From a virus, in IMG/VR virus record IMGVR_UViG_3300023276_000880, positions 1-25,809 of that record: 25,809 nucleotides of DNA; one strand, written 5' to 3'. This document shows, in pieces, positions 14,589 to 22,745 of the stretch. The notes under the pieces are model-generated. The model made no database searches. It was not told the origin of the DNA and was given only the letters and a program-made list of their open reading frames with translations. Within the stretch, counting starts at the first letter, position 1; each line of letters starts with the position of its first letter. The position numbers were made by a program, and so were the translations under genes.

Positions 14589-16094
14589 ATGTTTATTGAT
14601 AAACTAACAGAACCTATAAAAAAATGGCTCACTAAAGAAGAGGAAGATATTCAAAATGATAAGAATATTGTTGAATTACCTCCTAATTCTGAAGTTGAAT
14701 CTGTAGAAGTTGAAGAAAATCTTGTCTCGTGGGGATTTTCCTATGAGATGACTATAAAAAATATTAAGCAATTAGTATTACAATATAGAGATTTAGCAAC
14801 TAATTTTGAAATTGATCAGGCTATTGAAGATATTGTTAACCAATCCATCATATATAATGATGATAATGTTGTCAATATAAATCTAGATAAAACAAAATTT
14901 TCTGACTCTATAAAGACTAAAATACAAGATGAATTTGCTAATATAATCCAACTTTTGGATTTTAACAATACAGCAGATGAGACATTTAAAAAATGGTATA
15001 TAGATGGTAGATTATATTTACAAGATATAGTCAATGATAAAAAACCAAAAGATGGAATATTGAAGATGAATATTCTATCACCATTAGATATTAGTAGATA
15101 TAAAGATCCAGAAACAAAGAAATATTATTATATCTGGAAACAAGATGAAACAGATAAAGTTAACAAAAATAATTACATGTATTCTGACCATAATAAAGAA
15201 GGTGAGAAGATATGGAAAATTCCTGAACAGCTTATAACTTTTGTTCCATCTGGTATATCAGATAAAAATGATAAATTTTATATATCACACCTACAAAAAT
15301 CAGTCAAACCTTTTAATCAGTTAAAATTGATTGAAGACTCTGCTGTTATTTATAGGATAACAAGGGCACCAGAAAGAAGGGTATTTTATGTTGATGTTGG
15401 TAAATTACCTAAGAAAAAGGCAGAAGCATATTTACAGAAACTGATTAATAAGTTCAAGAATAAAATTTCTTATGATTCTAGTACAGGTAAGGTAAATCAG
15501 AATAAAAAGTCTATGACCCTTTTAGAGGATTTTTATATTCCTAGATCCTCTGATCAAAAAGGTACTCAGATTGAAACATTACAGAATGGTAATCTTATTG
15601 ATAAGGTTGAGGATATCAACTATTTCAAAAAGAAGCTGAATAAATCTCTTGGTGTGCCTACATCTAGACTAGATACTGATGATAATCCTGTTGTAAATCT
15701 TGGCCAAAGTGGAGAAATTACAAGAGAGGAGCTTAAATTTAGCAGGTTTTGTAACAAATTACAGAAAAAATTCTCTGTAATTCTTCTTGATCCACTAAAG
15801 AAACAACTTTTATTGAAAAATATTATCACCATTCAGGATTGGAAAGATAACAGGCAGTTAATCAATCTATTATGGGAAAAGGATTCATATTTTGAGGAAT
15901 TGAAAGATTCTGAAATTCTTACTGGTCAGGTTGAATTGGCTGATTCTATGGAACAATACATTGGTAAATATTTTTCACATGATACCATCAGGAAACAAAT
16001 ATTTAAACAATCTGATGAAGATATTAAAAGTGAAGATAAACAGATACTTGCAGAAAAAGACCTCTTCAAAGACGAAGAGGAAGAAGATATATAA
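14589..16094 (+). CDS. 20: Portal vertex protein, gp20
   Basis: A 501-residue portal protein, near T4 gp20 (524). Recognisable parts are the YRITRAPERRVFYVDVGKLP stretch, the SMTLLEDFYIPR segment, the ETLQNGNLIDKVEDINYFKKKL motif and SLGVPTSRL, all hallmark regions of T4-type portals. Twelve copies form the ring at one capsid vertex, start prohead assembly, and act as the DNA channel and tail-docking site. AAAGGA lies about nine bases upstream. It is followed by core, protease, scaffold and capsid genes in the standard T4 order (20-67-21-22-23, gp68 not seen). Confidence 0.95.
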   Translation: MFIDKLTEPIKKWLTKEEEDIQNDKNIVELPPNSEVESVEVEENLVSWGFSYEMTIKNIKQLVLQYRDLATNFEIDQAIEDIVNQSIIYNDDNVVNINLDKTKFSDSIKTKIQDEFANIIQLLDFNNTADETFKKWYIDGRLYLQDIVNDKKPKDGILKMNILSPLDISRYKDPETKKYYYIWKQDETDKVNKNNYMYSDHNKEGEKIWKIPEQLITFVPSGISDKNDKFYISHLQKSVKPFNQLKLIEDSAVIYRITRAPERRVFYVDVGKLPKKKAEAYLQKLINKFKNKISYDSSTGKVNQNKKSMTLLEDFYIPRSSDQKGTQIETLQNGNLIDKVEDINYFKKKLNKSLGVPTSRLDTDDNPVVNLGQSGEITREELKFSRFCNKLQKKFSVILLDPLKKQLLLKNIITIQDWKDNRQLINLLWEKDSYFEELKDSEILTGQVELADSMEQYIGKYFSHDTIRKQIFKQSDEDIKSEDKQILAEKDLFKDEEEEDI

Positions 16095-16117
16095 CAATTA
16101 AAATAAGGAGAATACAA

Positions 16118-16381
16118 ATGACAGAAAGACTATTAAAACATGCAGTTGAAGGCAATGTTACAGCATTTAAGGGTGAATTAAAGGAAACTTTCAATAAAAC
16201 TCTTGGGGAAAAACTCAGAAAGATTGAGTCAGAGATATATAAGACTGATTTGACAGAAGAGAAAGATGATTCTGAAGATGATAAAGAGTCTGATGATTCA
16301 GATGAGAAAGACGACAAGAAGAAAAAGAAAAAGAAAGATGATTCTGAAGATGATTCTGAAGATGATAAGGATGATGAATAG
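16118..16381 (+). CDS. 67: Acidic prohead core protein, gp67-like
   Basis: An 87-residue protein between portal and protease, the place of gp67 in T4 (about 80 residues). The N-terminal half is a helical, mixed-charge segment (ERLLKHAVEGNVTAFKGEL). The C-terminal half is a low-complexity run of Asp, Glu, Ser and Lys with DDSEDD repeated at the nucleotide level, just as T4 gp67 has an acidic tail. A LTE at residues 45-47 would fit the prohead protease cut rule. It would form part of the temporary inner core of the prohead. The call rests on position, size and composition. Confidence 0.75.
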   Translation: MTERLLKHAVEGNVTAFKGELKETFNKTLGEKLRKIESEIYKTDLTEEKDDSEDDKESDDSDEKDDKKKKKKKDDSEDDSEDDKDDE

Positions 16382-16390
16382 GAGAGTCAA

Positions 16391-17059
16391 ATGAAACTAT
16401 TAATTGAATCATATGATGAGTTGAATATCCTCACAGAGGGTAAAGACGAATCAAAAAATTATTTCATAGAAGGTATAACCTTACAGGGCAATATCAAAAA
16501 TGGAAATAATAGGATATATCCTACAGAGATGTTATCTGAATCTGTTGGTAAACATATTTCCTCATATCTTGATAAAAATAGGGCTGTTGGTGAATTAGGT
16601 CATCCTGTCCAGACACCACAGAAGATAAATTATGATAATGTATCTCATAAGTTTGTCAAAGTTATTCAAGAGGGTGACAGTTTTAGAACAAAGGCAAAGG
16701 TTTTAGATACACCAAAAGGCCAAATCCTTAAGAATCTAATCAAAGAGGAAATTAGTTTTGGTATATCCTCAAGAGGTTTTGGTGGTACTAAAACATCAGA
16801 TAATGGTGTTGCTGTAGTTCAAAATCTTCATCTTGTATCACTAGGTGATATAGAACATGAACCATCTGCACCAGATGCATTTATGACAGCTATGATGGAA
16901 AATAAGGAATGGGTTTTTGAAAATGGTGTTCTAATTGGCAAAGATTTGTCTGAAGAAATAGATAATTATCAGTCAATTATGGAAAATTGTAATAAAAAAG
17001 ACATAAATAAAGCTATTTTGCATATTTTTACAGATTATTTTGAAAAATTAGGGTGTTAA
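16391..17059 (+). CDS. 21: Prohead core scaffold protease, gp21
   Basis: A 222-residue serine protease of the T4/herpes assemblin-like fold (T4 gp21 is 212). The family pattern is clear: FIEGITLQGNIKNGNNRIYP near the start, the catalytic His in VGELGHP (H71), and the catalytic Ser in GISSRG (S126 or S127), followed by SLGDIEHEPSAPDAF. It processes core, scaffold and capsid proteins after Leu/Ile-x-Glu during head maturation. Its own N-terminus contains LNILTEG at residues 11-17, a candidate self-cleavage site. GGAGAG lies seven bases before the ATG. Confidence 0.93.
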   Translation: MKLLIESYDELNILTEGKDESKNYFIEGITLQGNIKNGNNRIYPTEMLSESVGKHISSYLDKNRAVGELGHPVQTPQKINYDNVSHKFVKVIQEGDSFRTKAKVLDTPKGQILKNLIKEEISFGISSRGFGGTKTSDNGVAVVQNLHLVSLGDIEHEPSAPDAFMTAMMENKEWVFENGVLIGKDLSEEIDNYQSIMENCNKKDINKAILHIFTDYFEKLGC

Positions 17060-17061
17060 AT

Positions 17062-17076
17062 AGTAAATATTTAAAA
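17062..17076 (+). promoter_or_regulatory. Putative late promoter motif, copy 3
   Basis: AGTAAATATTTAAAA, in the 52-base gap between protease and scaffold genes; the core ends 42 bases before ATG 17112. It would give the scaffold and capsid genes, the most heavily needed products, their own late transcript. Confidence 0.55.
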
Positions 17077-17111
17077 ACATAAAAACATTTTTAATATATA
17101 AGGAGAAAATA

Positions 17112-17828
17112 ATGGATATAAAGGAAATTCTAAGCAAACACTTTAGTGATCTTTTGACTGAAGATGTAAGTACAGAAGTTGAAACAATGTTTGAAGCTCT
17201 TGTTGAGTCAAAGGTTGCTGAAAAGGTTTCAGAGCAGGTTGAGGCAAAGGAAAAGGAACTTACAGAATCTTGTTCTGCTGATCTTGCAGAGTGGAAGAGT
17301 GAGCTGGTTGAAAAGCTTAATGATTATGTCTCTTTGACAGTTGATGATTTTCTTGTTGAGAATGAAGCTGTTGTTACAGAGAATATCAAGGCACACACTG
17401 CTGATAAGATTATGTCAGGTATGATGGATCTGTTCAAAGAATGCCATATTGAGATTCCAGAAACAGAAATCAATGTTGTTGCTGATCTTAAAGAATCTGT
17501 TGATAGTCTTACATCAGAACTTAATGATGTTACTAACAGTAAGATTGAATCTGACAAGCAGATTGTTGAGTATGAAAAGGCCATTGAATTTAAGAAACTT
17601 ACAGAAGGTCTTGCAGATACAGAATCTGAAAAGGTTATGTCGCTTGTTGAGAATATGACATTTGATGGTGTTGAGGATATGACAACTAAGGTTGGAATAA
17701 TCATAGAGAATGTCAAAACTGATAAGTCAGATGATACAGATGATACCATACTCAATGAGTCTTTTGATGGTCAGGAAGATGAAGAGCCTGTTGTCAGTGA
17801 AATAGATAAATACATCCCACAGGGATAA
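17112..17828 (+). CDS. 22: Prohead core scaffold protein, gp22
   Basis: A 238-residue, highly charged, helix-rich protein (T4 gp22 is 269) in the fixed position between protease and major capsid gene. It has long Glu/Lys/Asp-rich coiled-coil-like stretches (EALVESKVAEKVSEQVEAK) and no globular motif, as expected of a scaffold that is degraded before packaging. Many Leu-x-Glu sites are present, including LTE at 15-17. The N-terminus (MDIKEILSKHF...LLTED) is shared with the small protein at 11275. AAGGAG lies close upstream of ATG 17112. Confidence 0.85.
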   Translation: MDIKEILSKHFSDLLTEDVSTEVETMFEALVESKVAEKVSEQVEAKEKELTESCSADLAEWKSELVEKLNDYVSLTVDDFLVENEAVVTENIKAHTADKIMSGMMDLFKECHIEIPETEINVVADLKESVDSLTSELNDVTNSKIESDKQIVEYEKAIEFKKLTEGLADTESEKVMSLVENMTFDGVEDMTTKVGIIIENVKTDKSDDTDDTILNESFDGQEDEEPVVSEIDKYIPQG

Positions 17829-17878
17829 TAACATAAAATTTATAAACAATAAAACTTTAAATAAGGAGAAAATATACA

Positions 17879-19246
17879 ATGTTAAAGAAAGTTGATGAAA
17901 AGATAGTTGACAAGTGGATGCCACTTATTGAGGGAAAGGGAAAGTGGAGTCAGTTTGTCTCTGCGTGTCCAAAGATTCAGGAAAAAGATTATGCATCTAA
18001 TGCTGATCTGTTTGAAACCCTTGAGCAGTCTTGTAGGGGTACACTTACAGATGATAATGGTAAGCTGATAGAGTCTACACAGGCAAGTGCTATTGGTGAT
18101 TATAGTCCAATTTTGATACCAATGCTTAGAAGGGTTATGCCTGCTATGATTGGACCTCAGATTTTTGGACACCAGCCTCTTAATGGACCATCTGGTCTGA
18201 TTTTTGCACTTAGAGCAACATTCCAGAATGATTCCGTAAACACACTCACAAGAGCTACTTCAGTTATTCTTACTGTTGCATCTGGAACCAATTTTACAGT
18301 TGGTGGTGATATCACTGGTGATAGTGATAATGGTAATGATGGTGTTGGTGTTGTTCGTCACAAAGAAGGGAATAATCTTCTTGTAGAAGTTGTTTCTGGA
18401 ACATTTGTTGTTGCAAATGGTGTTGATAATGCTAATCCTTATAGTGCAGATGATACCACAATTTCTGCTGTATATGAGAATGAAGCACTATTTAACGTGA
18501 TTTTCAGTAATTATAGTGGATCTTATGCTACTGCTACTGGTGAGGCTCTTTCAACTAACATGAAGGAAGTTGGTTTTGAGATTGAGACTAGTACAGCTAC
18601 TGCCAAGACTCGTAAGCTGAAAGCTAAGTGGACCAATGAGCTTGAAGAAGATCTTAGGGCAGTTCATAACATGAATGCTGAAGCTCTTCTGTCTACTATT
18701 GCATCTGATGAGATTGTAATGGAAATGAACAGAGAGTTTATTGATAAGGTAATTGCAAATGTTGGTTCTACTACTGCATATAATTATACATCTGCTGATG
18801 GTCGCTGGGAGCTTGAGAAGTATCAGAATCTTATGACCATGATTGCTAGGGTCAAGAGACAAGTTGCTGTTGCTAATAAGCGTGGACAGGCTACCTTTGC
18901 TATAGTTTCTCCTGCTGTTCTCTCAGTTCTTGAGTCATCTGGAAAGCTTGACACTAATGGTGTTGATCCTATCCAGACTGTTTATGCTGGTAAGGCTATG
19001 GGACTGTCAATATTTGTTGACCTCTATGCCGCTAGTGATTCTATCTATCTTGGATATAAGGGATCTACAGAAGTTGATGCAGGTGTTTTCTATAGTCCAT
19101 ATGTACCACTACAGGTAAGAAAGGGACAGGGTGAGGAAGACGCACAGCCAAGAACTTTCTTCAGTACAAGGTATGCAGTAACTGATAATCCTTATGGTGC
19201 TACTAACTACTATAAGGAAATTTCTGTTGCAAATCTACCTTCTTAA
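17879..19246 (+). CDS. 23: Major capsid protein, gp23
   Basis: A 455-residue major capsid protein (T4 gp23 is 521). Hallmarks are IPMLRRVMPAMIGPQIFGHQPLNGPSGLIFALRA, the YxYTSADGRW-like segment, and the C-terminal FVDLYAASDSIYLGYKG and VRKGQGEEDAQPRTFFSTRYA. L63-I64-E65 followed by S66 places a prohead-protease site exactly where T4 gp23 is cut (after residue 65). Residues about 122-208 form a beta-rich inserted domain also found in the gp6-like protein, with 57 identical bases. Codon use looks more selective than in the neighbours, fitting high expression. Upstream AAGGAG is eight bases away, and TATAAACA at 17841 is a weak extra promoter candidate. Confidence 0.97.
   Translation: MLKKVDEKIVDKWMPLIEGKGKWSQFVSACPKIQEKDYASNADLFETLEQSCRGTLTDDNGKLIESTQASAIGDYSPILIPMLRRVMPAMIGPQIFGHQPLNGPSGLIFALRATFQNDSVNTLTRATSVILTVASGTNFTVGGDITGDSDNGNDGVGVVRHKEGNNLLVEVVSGTFVVANGVDNANPYSADDTTISAVYENEALFNVIFSNYSGSYATATGEALSTNMKEVGFEIETSTATAKTRKLKAKWTNELEEDLRAVHNMNAEALLSTIASDEIVMEMNREFIDKVIANVGSTTAYNYTSADGRWELEKYQNLMTMIARVKRQVAVANKRGQATFAIVSPAVLSVLESSGKLDTNGVDPIQTVYAGKAMGLSIFVDLYAASDSIYLGYKGSTEVDAGVFYSPYVPLQVRKGQGEEDAQPRTFFSTRYAVTDNPYGATNYYKEISVANLPS
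18293..18349 (+). repeat. 57-base perfect direct repeat, copy in capsid gene
   Basis: Identical base for base to 24229-24285 in the gp6-like gene. Both copies are in frame and codon-aligned (19 codons, beginning FTVGGDITG and ending DGVG), with no synonymous difference, while the surrounding domain is only similar at protein level. Confidence 0.97.
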
Positions 19247-19279
19247 GTCTAACTTAGGAAAATAAATTTCCATTGTAAC

Positions 19280-19313
19280 TTGTGACCCACATTGTGTGGG
19301 TTGCAATCTTTTT
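19280..19313 (+). terminator. Intrinsic terminator 1 after the capsid gene
   Basis: TTGTGACCCACA (19280-19291) pairs with TGTGGGTTGCAA (19295-19306), twelve pairs including two G-U, around a three-base TTG loop, followed by TCTTTTT. It lies 34 bases after the capsid stop. Confidence 0.85.
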
Positions 19314-19355
19314 AAGGGGTATCTAATTTATTTTAGATGCCCCTTTTTATTTTTC
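19314..19355 (+). terminator. Intrinsic terminator 2 after the capsid gene
   Basis: AAGGGGTATCTAA (19314-19326) pairs with TTAGATGCCCCTT (19333-19345), thirteen pairs including one U-G, around TTTATT, followed by TTTATTTTT. It directly follows terminator 1, so the strong capsid transcript is stopped twice before the baseplate unit. Confidence 0.88.
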
Positions 19356-19361
19356 CTCAAA

Positions 19362-19376
19362 AGTAAATAATTAAAA
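19362..19376 (+). promoter_or_regulatory. Putative late promoter motif, copy 4
   Basis: AGTAAATAATTAAAA, identical to copy 2, preceded by CAAA. It sits just after the tandem terminators and 22 bases before the TTG start at 19399, where a new promoter is required for the baseplate genes. Confidence 0.6.
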
Positions 19377-19398
19377 TAATAAAAAAGAGGCATAAAAA

Positions 19399-20076
19399 TT
19401 GACAATATATACATTTCCCAAAAAACTTGATAGTGCAATAGAACCATACATTATGTTTCAGTCGTTTGAATGGACCACCATAGGCAAAAAAACTCAAGAA
19501 GTTGAGGTTAATAGAAATCCTATTGATACTATTGCCCTTCCCATGTCTTCCAATGGCATAATATCCAGTATTAGTAATAAATGGGAAGAGTCTGATATCA
19601 AAAAAACTGAAAATTTAACAGAAAGTCTAAAGGCTTATGGTGCATCTAAGGCAAAGGATCTTGGGGGTATAGCAATTAATAGATATTTTTATGATGAAGG
19701 TATAGCTATTAATGATTTTATGGGCCTTGTATATGATGGTGTAAATTTAAGACAATTCAGTTTTACATATGAGTTAATTCCCGAATCTGCTGAAGAGTCA
19801 GAAATTATAAAAGAAATTATAAAATCATTCAAAAGAAATTCTATTGGGACATATACTAAAGAATGGCAAGTATTTTATCCAAAATTCTGGACAATAAGAG
19901 TTATTTTTCCACAAGATAAAAGTAATATACAGATTAAGGATTGTGTATGTACTTCTATAACAGATGCATATTTTACTGATTCTAAAATGCCTTTTAATGA
20001 TGGTTCACCACCAAAAGTTGATTTTGATATTACTTTTAAGGAATTAGATAAATTATCTGGTGAGGATTACGAATAA
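19399..20076 (+). CDS. 48: Baseplate tail-tube cap protein, gp48-like
   Basis: A 225-residue protein that resembles T4 gp48 over its second half: NLRQFSFTYELIPESAEES parallels the RTKVFTWDLTPRSTEDL region, then a WTIRVIF strand, CVCTSITDAYF and the final VDFDITFKEL. gp48 sits on top of the baseplate hub and caps or nucleates the tail tube. It is much shorter than T4 gp48 (364), mostly missing N-terminal sequence; gp54 is the alternative equivalent. The start is TTG 19399, with AGAGG eight bases upstream. It leads a run of baseplate genes with overlapping ends and is preceded by late motif copy 4. Confidence 0.7.
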   Translation: MTIYTFPKKLDSAIEPYIMFQSFEWTTIGKKTQEVEVNRNPIDTIALPMSSNGIISSISNKWEESDIKKTENLTESLKAYGASKAKDLGGIAINRYFYDEGIAINDFMGLVYDGVNLRQFSFTYELIPESAEESEIIKEIIKSFKRNSIGTYTKEWQVFYPKFWTIRVIFPQDKSNIQIKDCVCTSITDAYFTDSKMPFNDGSPPKVDFDITFKELDKLSGEDYE

Positions 20077-20513
20077 TGAAATATTTTACACTTTTACCCA
20101 AAATAGAATATGGAAATGATATAAAGGCTAGAAATCTAAACTGGAAATACTATTTTGAAACTGAAATAGATCCTTCATATCTGACAACATATAGAATTAG
20201 TGATGGTGAAAATTTAGAATCAATATGTAATGATCTATACAAAGATACTACATTGTGGTGGTTGATATCAATTTTAAATGATATTAGGGATGTTATATTT
20301 GATTTACCATTGACAGAAGAGGCTTTACAAAGATTTGCATCAGATCTTGCATCTGAAACTTATGATGAGGTAACAGAAGAGGAAGATTGGTTAACAGAAT
20401 ATACGACACAGTATGACCTCTTGGTGGTGGCTAATGATGGAAAAAGATCTATTAGGATTATAAAACCTGCATTTATTCAACCTATTTTAAGACAAATTGT
20501 AAGGCAAACATAA
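20076..20513 (+). CDS. 53: Baseplate wedge protein, gp53
   Basis: A 145-residue protein with the gp53 signature YRISDGENLESICNDLYKDTTLWWLISILNDI, a LysM-like segment, followed by DLPLTEEAL. T4 gp53 (196 residues) links neighbouring wedges in the baseplate. The opening FTLLPKIEYGN and NLNWKYYF also fit the family. It starts on the last base of the gp48-like gene and ends on the first base of the hub gene, so the three are translationally linked. Confidence 0.85.
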   Translation: MKYFTLLPKIEYGNDIKARNLNWKYYFETEIDPSYLTTYRISDGENLESICNDLYKDTTLWWLISILNDIRDVIFDLPLTEEALQRFASDLASETYDEVTEEEDWLTEYTTQYDLLVVANDGKRSIRIIKPAFIQPILRQIVRQT

Positions 20514-21715
20514 TGCCAGTATTATCAACTCCATTATCTACAGTTGAATCATTAACAATAACGTTAATAGATAATTTTGGTAATGAAATAAATCTAACCA
20601 AAATGTTTCTAGAATTAGATATTTTTGAATCTATATTTGAACAATTTATGACAGGTAAACTTATCATATTGGATTCACTTGATATGATAGCAAATGTTCC
20701 TATAATAGGAAATGAAACATTGCAACTTGATATAGATACAAATCAATATGATGCTCCAATAAAACTAAATTTTACCATATATAAGATTGATAAAGATGTT
20801 CAGGTGCAGAAGAGAAATGTAAAAAATAAGATGTATATTGTTTATTTTTGTTCAGATGAGCTTATTAAAAACTTTTTACATCCAATTAGCAGAAAGTTTA
20901 GTGATTTTCCAGAAAATGTGTTACAATGGATATTGACCAATGCTATGGAGTCAGAAAAGACATTAACATCTACAGCAACAGCAGAATCTATAGATTTCCA
21001 TAGTAATTTTTGGAAATCTTCTGATATTATAAAATATCTGTCTGTTAATTCTTCAACATCAGAATATTCAGATTATATTTTCTATGAGGATTTTAGTGGT
21101 TTTAATTTTAAACCAGTTTCAGAATTATTGTCAGAATCCTCTTTACAGACATTGACATATGAAACAACATCTGAGTCATTTATCAAACTGAACAATATAA
21201 GGTCATTTAAGTTTGAAACATATTTTGATTTATTGACACTTTTAAAGGTTGGGTTTTTTGGTTCAACATTATTCAAACATGATGTATCAAATTATGAATA
21301 TACTAAAACAGAATCAGTTTTTTCTGATAGAGAGAATGATATAACATCTCTCGGTAAATATAGCTTTTTTCAATCATCTTTATCAAATGCAACAAATAAA
21401 GTTGATGTTAATTATATGGATCATGATATCATAAACATTAACTCAACACAACAAAAATTATTAAATCAATATAATATTGTTGCTAAGATGAATGGTGATT
21501 TCTCAAGAAAATGTGGAATGGTGGTTGATTTCTCCTTTCCTAATACAGACAATGAAAGTCCTACAAATGATCAGTTTGATGGAAATTGGTTAATAAATGG
21601 TATAAAGCACATATTTTTTCAAAATACATCATATGAACAGAATGTTTTATTATCAAAAAATTCTGCATTTGACAATGATAAACTTGAGTCAATAACATCT
21701 TTAAAGAATATATAA
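20513..21715 (+). CDS. 27: Baseplate hub protein, gp27-like
   Basis: A 400-residue protein, matching T4 gp27 in length (391) and in standing directly before the gp5-like spike gene. Sequence similarity is low; visible features are an N-terminal beta domain (VESLTITLIDNFG, GKLIILDSLDMIANVPIIGNETLQL) of the kind seen in phage hub and gpD-like proteins, a central domain (FPENVLQWILTN) and a C-terminal beta segment (GMVVDFSFPN, GNWLINGIKHIF). gp27 trimers join the tail tube to the spike. A more general tail hub protein cannot be excluded by sequence alone. Confidence 0.65.
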   Translation: MPVLSTPLSTVESLTITLIDNFGNEINLTKMFLELDIFESIFEQFMTGKLIILDSLDMIANVPIIGNETLQLDIDTNQYDAPIKLNFTIYKIDKDVQVQKRNVKNKMYIVYFCSDELIKNFLHPISRKFSDFPENVLQWILTNAMESEKTLTSTATAESIDFHSNFWKSSDIIKYLSVNSSTSEYSDYIFYEDFSGFNFKPVSELLSESSLQTLTYETTSESFIKLNNIRSFKFETYFDLLTLLKVGFFGSTLFKHDVSNYEYTKTESVFSDRENDITSLGKYSFFQSSLSNATNKVDVNYMDHDIININSTQQKLLNQYNIVAKMNGDFSRKCGMVVDFSFPNTDNESPTNDQFDGNWLINGIKHIFFQNTSYEQNVLLSKNSAFDNDKLESITSLKNI

Positions 21716-21716
21716 C

Positions 21717-22733
21717 ATGAAAACTTTTTATTGTATAGTAGAAAATAATGTTGATACTGAAAAATTAGGTAAAGTTCAGGTCAGAATATTTGGTGATCAT
21801 CCAGAAAATAGAGATGATGATACAGCATTATCATATATTCCTACAGAAGATTTGCCTTGGGCTGAATGTTTATCTCCTACAACATCAGAAAATATATCAG
21901 GTATGGGTGAATTTAATGTTCCTGCAAATGGTTCATTATGTATAGGTACATATTTAGACAAAGAAGAGCAAAGACCATTAATTTTAGGAACATTGCCAAA
22001 AATTGTTGAGGCTCTTCCAGATTTCACCAAAGGTTTCTCAGATCCAAATGAAATTAATCCACCTGCTGATATGGTTGGTGAATCTCAGATATCCAGACTT
22101 GCAAGGAATGAAAATATTGATCAAACCATAATCCAGACCAAAACAGATAATGTTGAAACATCTGTTGATTGTAATGGTACATCATGGAGTGAACCTGTAA
22201 CACAATATGCAACAGTATATCCAAAAAATAGGGTAATAGAGACTGAAGCAGGGCATGTCATAGAGATTGATAATACCACTGGTGCGGAGAGAATTCATAT
22301 TTATCATATGTCAGGTACATCTGATGAAATGCATCCTAATGGTGATAAGGTAGAGCTGGTTAAAAATGATAGTTATAAGGTGGTTGTATCTGATGAAAAT
22401 GTTCTGGTTCAGGGGAACAAGAATGTTCGTGTTGAGGGTAGTGAGAATGTTGAAATAGTGGTTGACCAAAAAACTAGGGTTGAGGGTGCAAGAACAACAG
22501 ATGTTGTTGGGGTTTCTACTGAAAATGTTGGTGGAAATATAATCATAAACTCTACAGGTGGAAAACTAAACATTAAAAATGGATCATATAGCCTATATAC
22601 CCTTTTAACAGAACTAATTACCAAAACAAAGGCAATAACAACTTTTGGAGGACCAACAAATCAGGCCGTTGATGGTGCAAGCCAAACAGCTTTGGCAGGT
22701 GTTCAAACAAAAGTGGATGCAACATTATATTAA
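21717..22733 (+). CDS. 5: Baseplate central spike, gp5-like without lysozyme domain
   Basis: A 338-residue spike. The N-terminus is an OB-fold domain (FYCIVENNVDTEKLGKVQVR, then LPWAECLSP, GSLCIGTYLDKEEQRPLILG), as in gp5 and VgrG. After a linker of roughly 100 residues come ETEAGHVIEIDNTTGAERIHI and octad-type beta-helix repeats (VLVQGNKNVRVEGSENVEI). T4 gp5 is 575 residues because a lysozyme domain lies between these parts; here no lysozyme-like sequence is present. It would pierce the outer membrane at contraction. It follows the gp27-like gene by one base. Confidence 0.85.
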   Translation: MKTFYCIVENNVDTEKLGKVQVRIFGDHPENRDDDTALSYIPTEDLPWAECLSPTTSENISGMGEFNVPANGSLCIGTYLDKEEQRPLILGTLPKIVEALPDFTKGFSDPNEINPPADMVGESQISRLARNENIDQTIIQTKTDNVETSVDCNGTSWSEPVTQYATVYPKNRVIETEAGHVIEIDNTTGAERIHIYHMSGTSDEMHPNGDKVELVKNDSYKVVVSDENVLVQGNKNVRVEGSENVEIVVDQKTRVEGARTTDVVGVSTENVGGNIIINSTGGKLNIKNGSYSLYTLLTELITKTKAITTFGGPTNQAVDGASQTALAGVQTKVDATLY

Positions 22734-22745
22734 AAGGAGAAATTT

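Noticed and set aside
16260-16375. GATGATTCTGAAGATGAT repeats as a tandem repeat element
   Set aside because: They encode the acidic low-complexity tail of the gp67-like core protein, as expected for that family.
17324-17755. Long minus-strand open frame (143 codons) opposite gp22
   Set aside because: It lies wholly antisense to a well-supported scaffold gene, has Ser/Thr/Val-rich shadow composition, and has no ribosome site or promoter; all convincing genes here are on the + strand.
17841-17848. TATAAACA before the capsid gene as a T4-type late promoter
   Set aside because: One mismatch to the T4 core, but no match to the four-copy motif of this phage and the region is very AT-rich, so chance is likely; kept only as a remark in the capsid entry.
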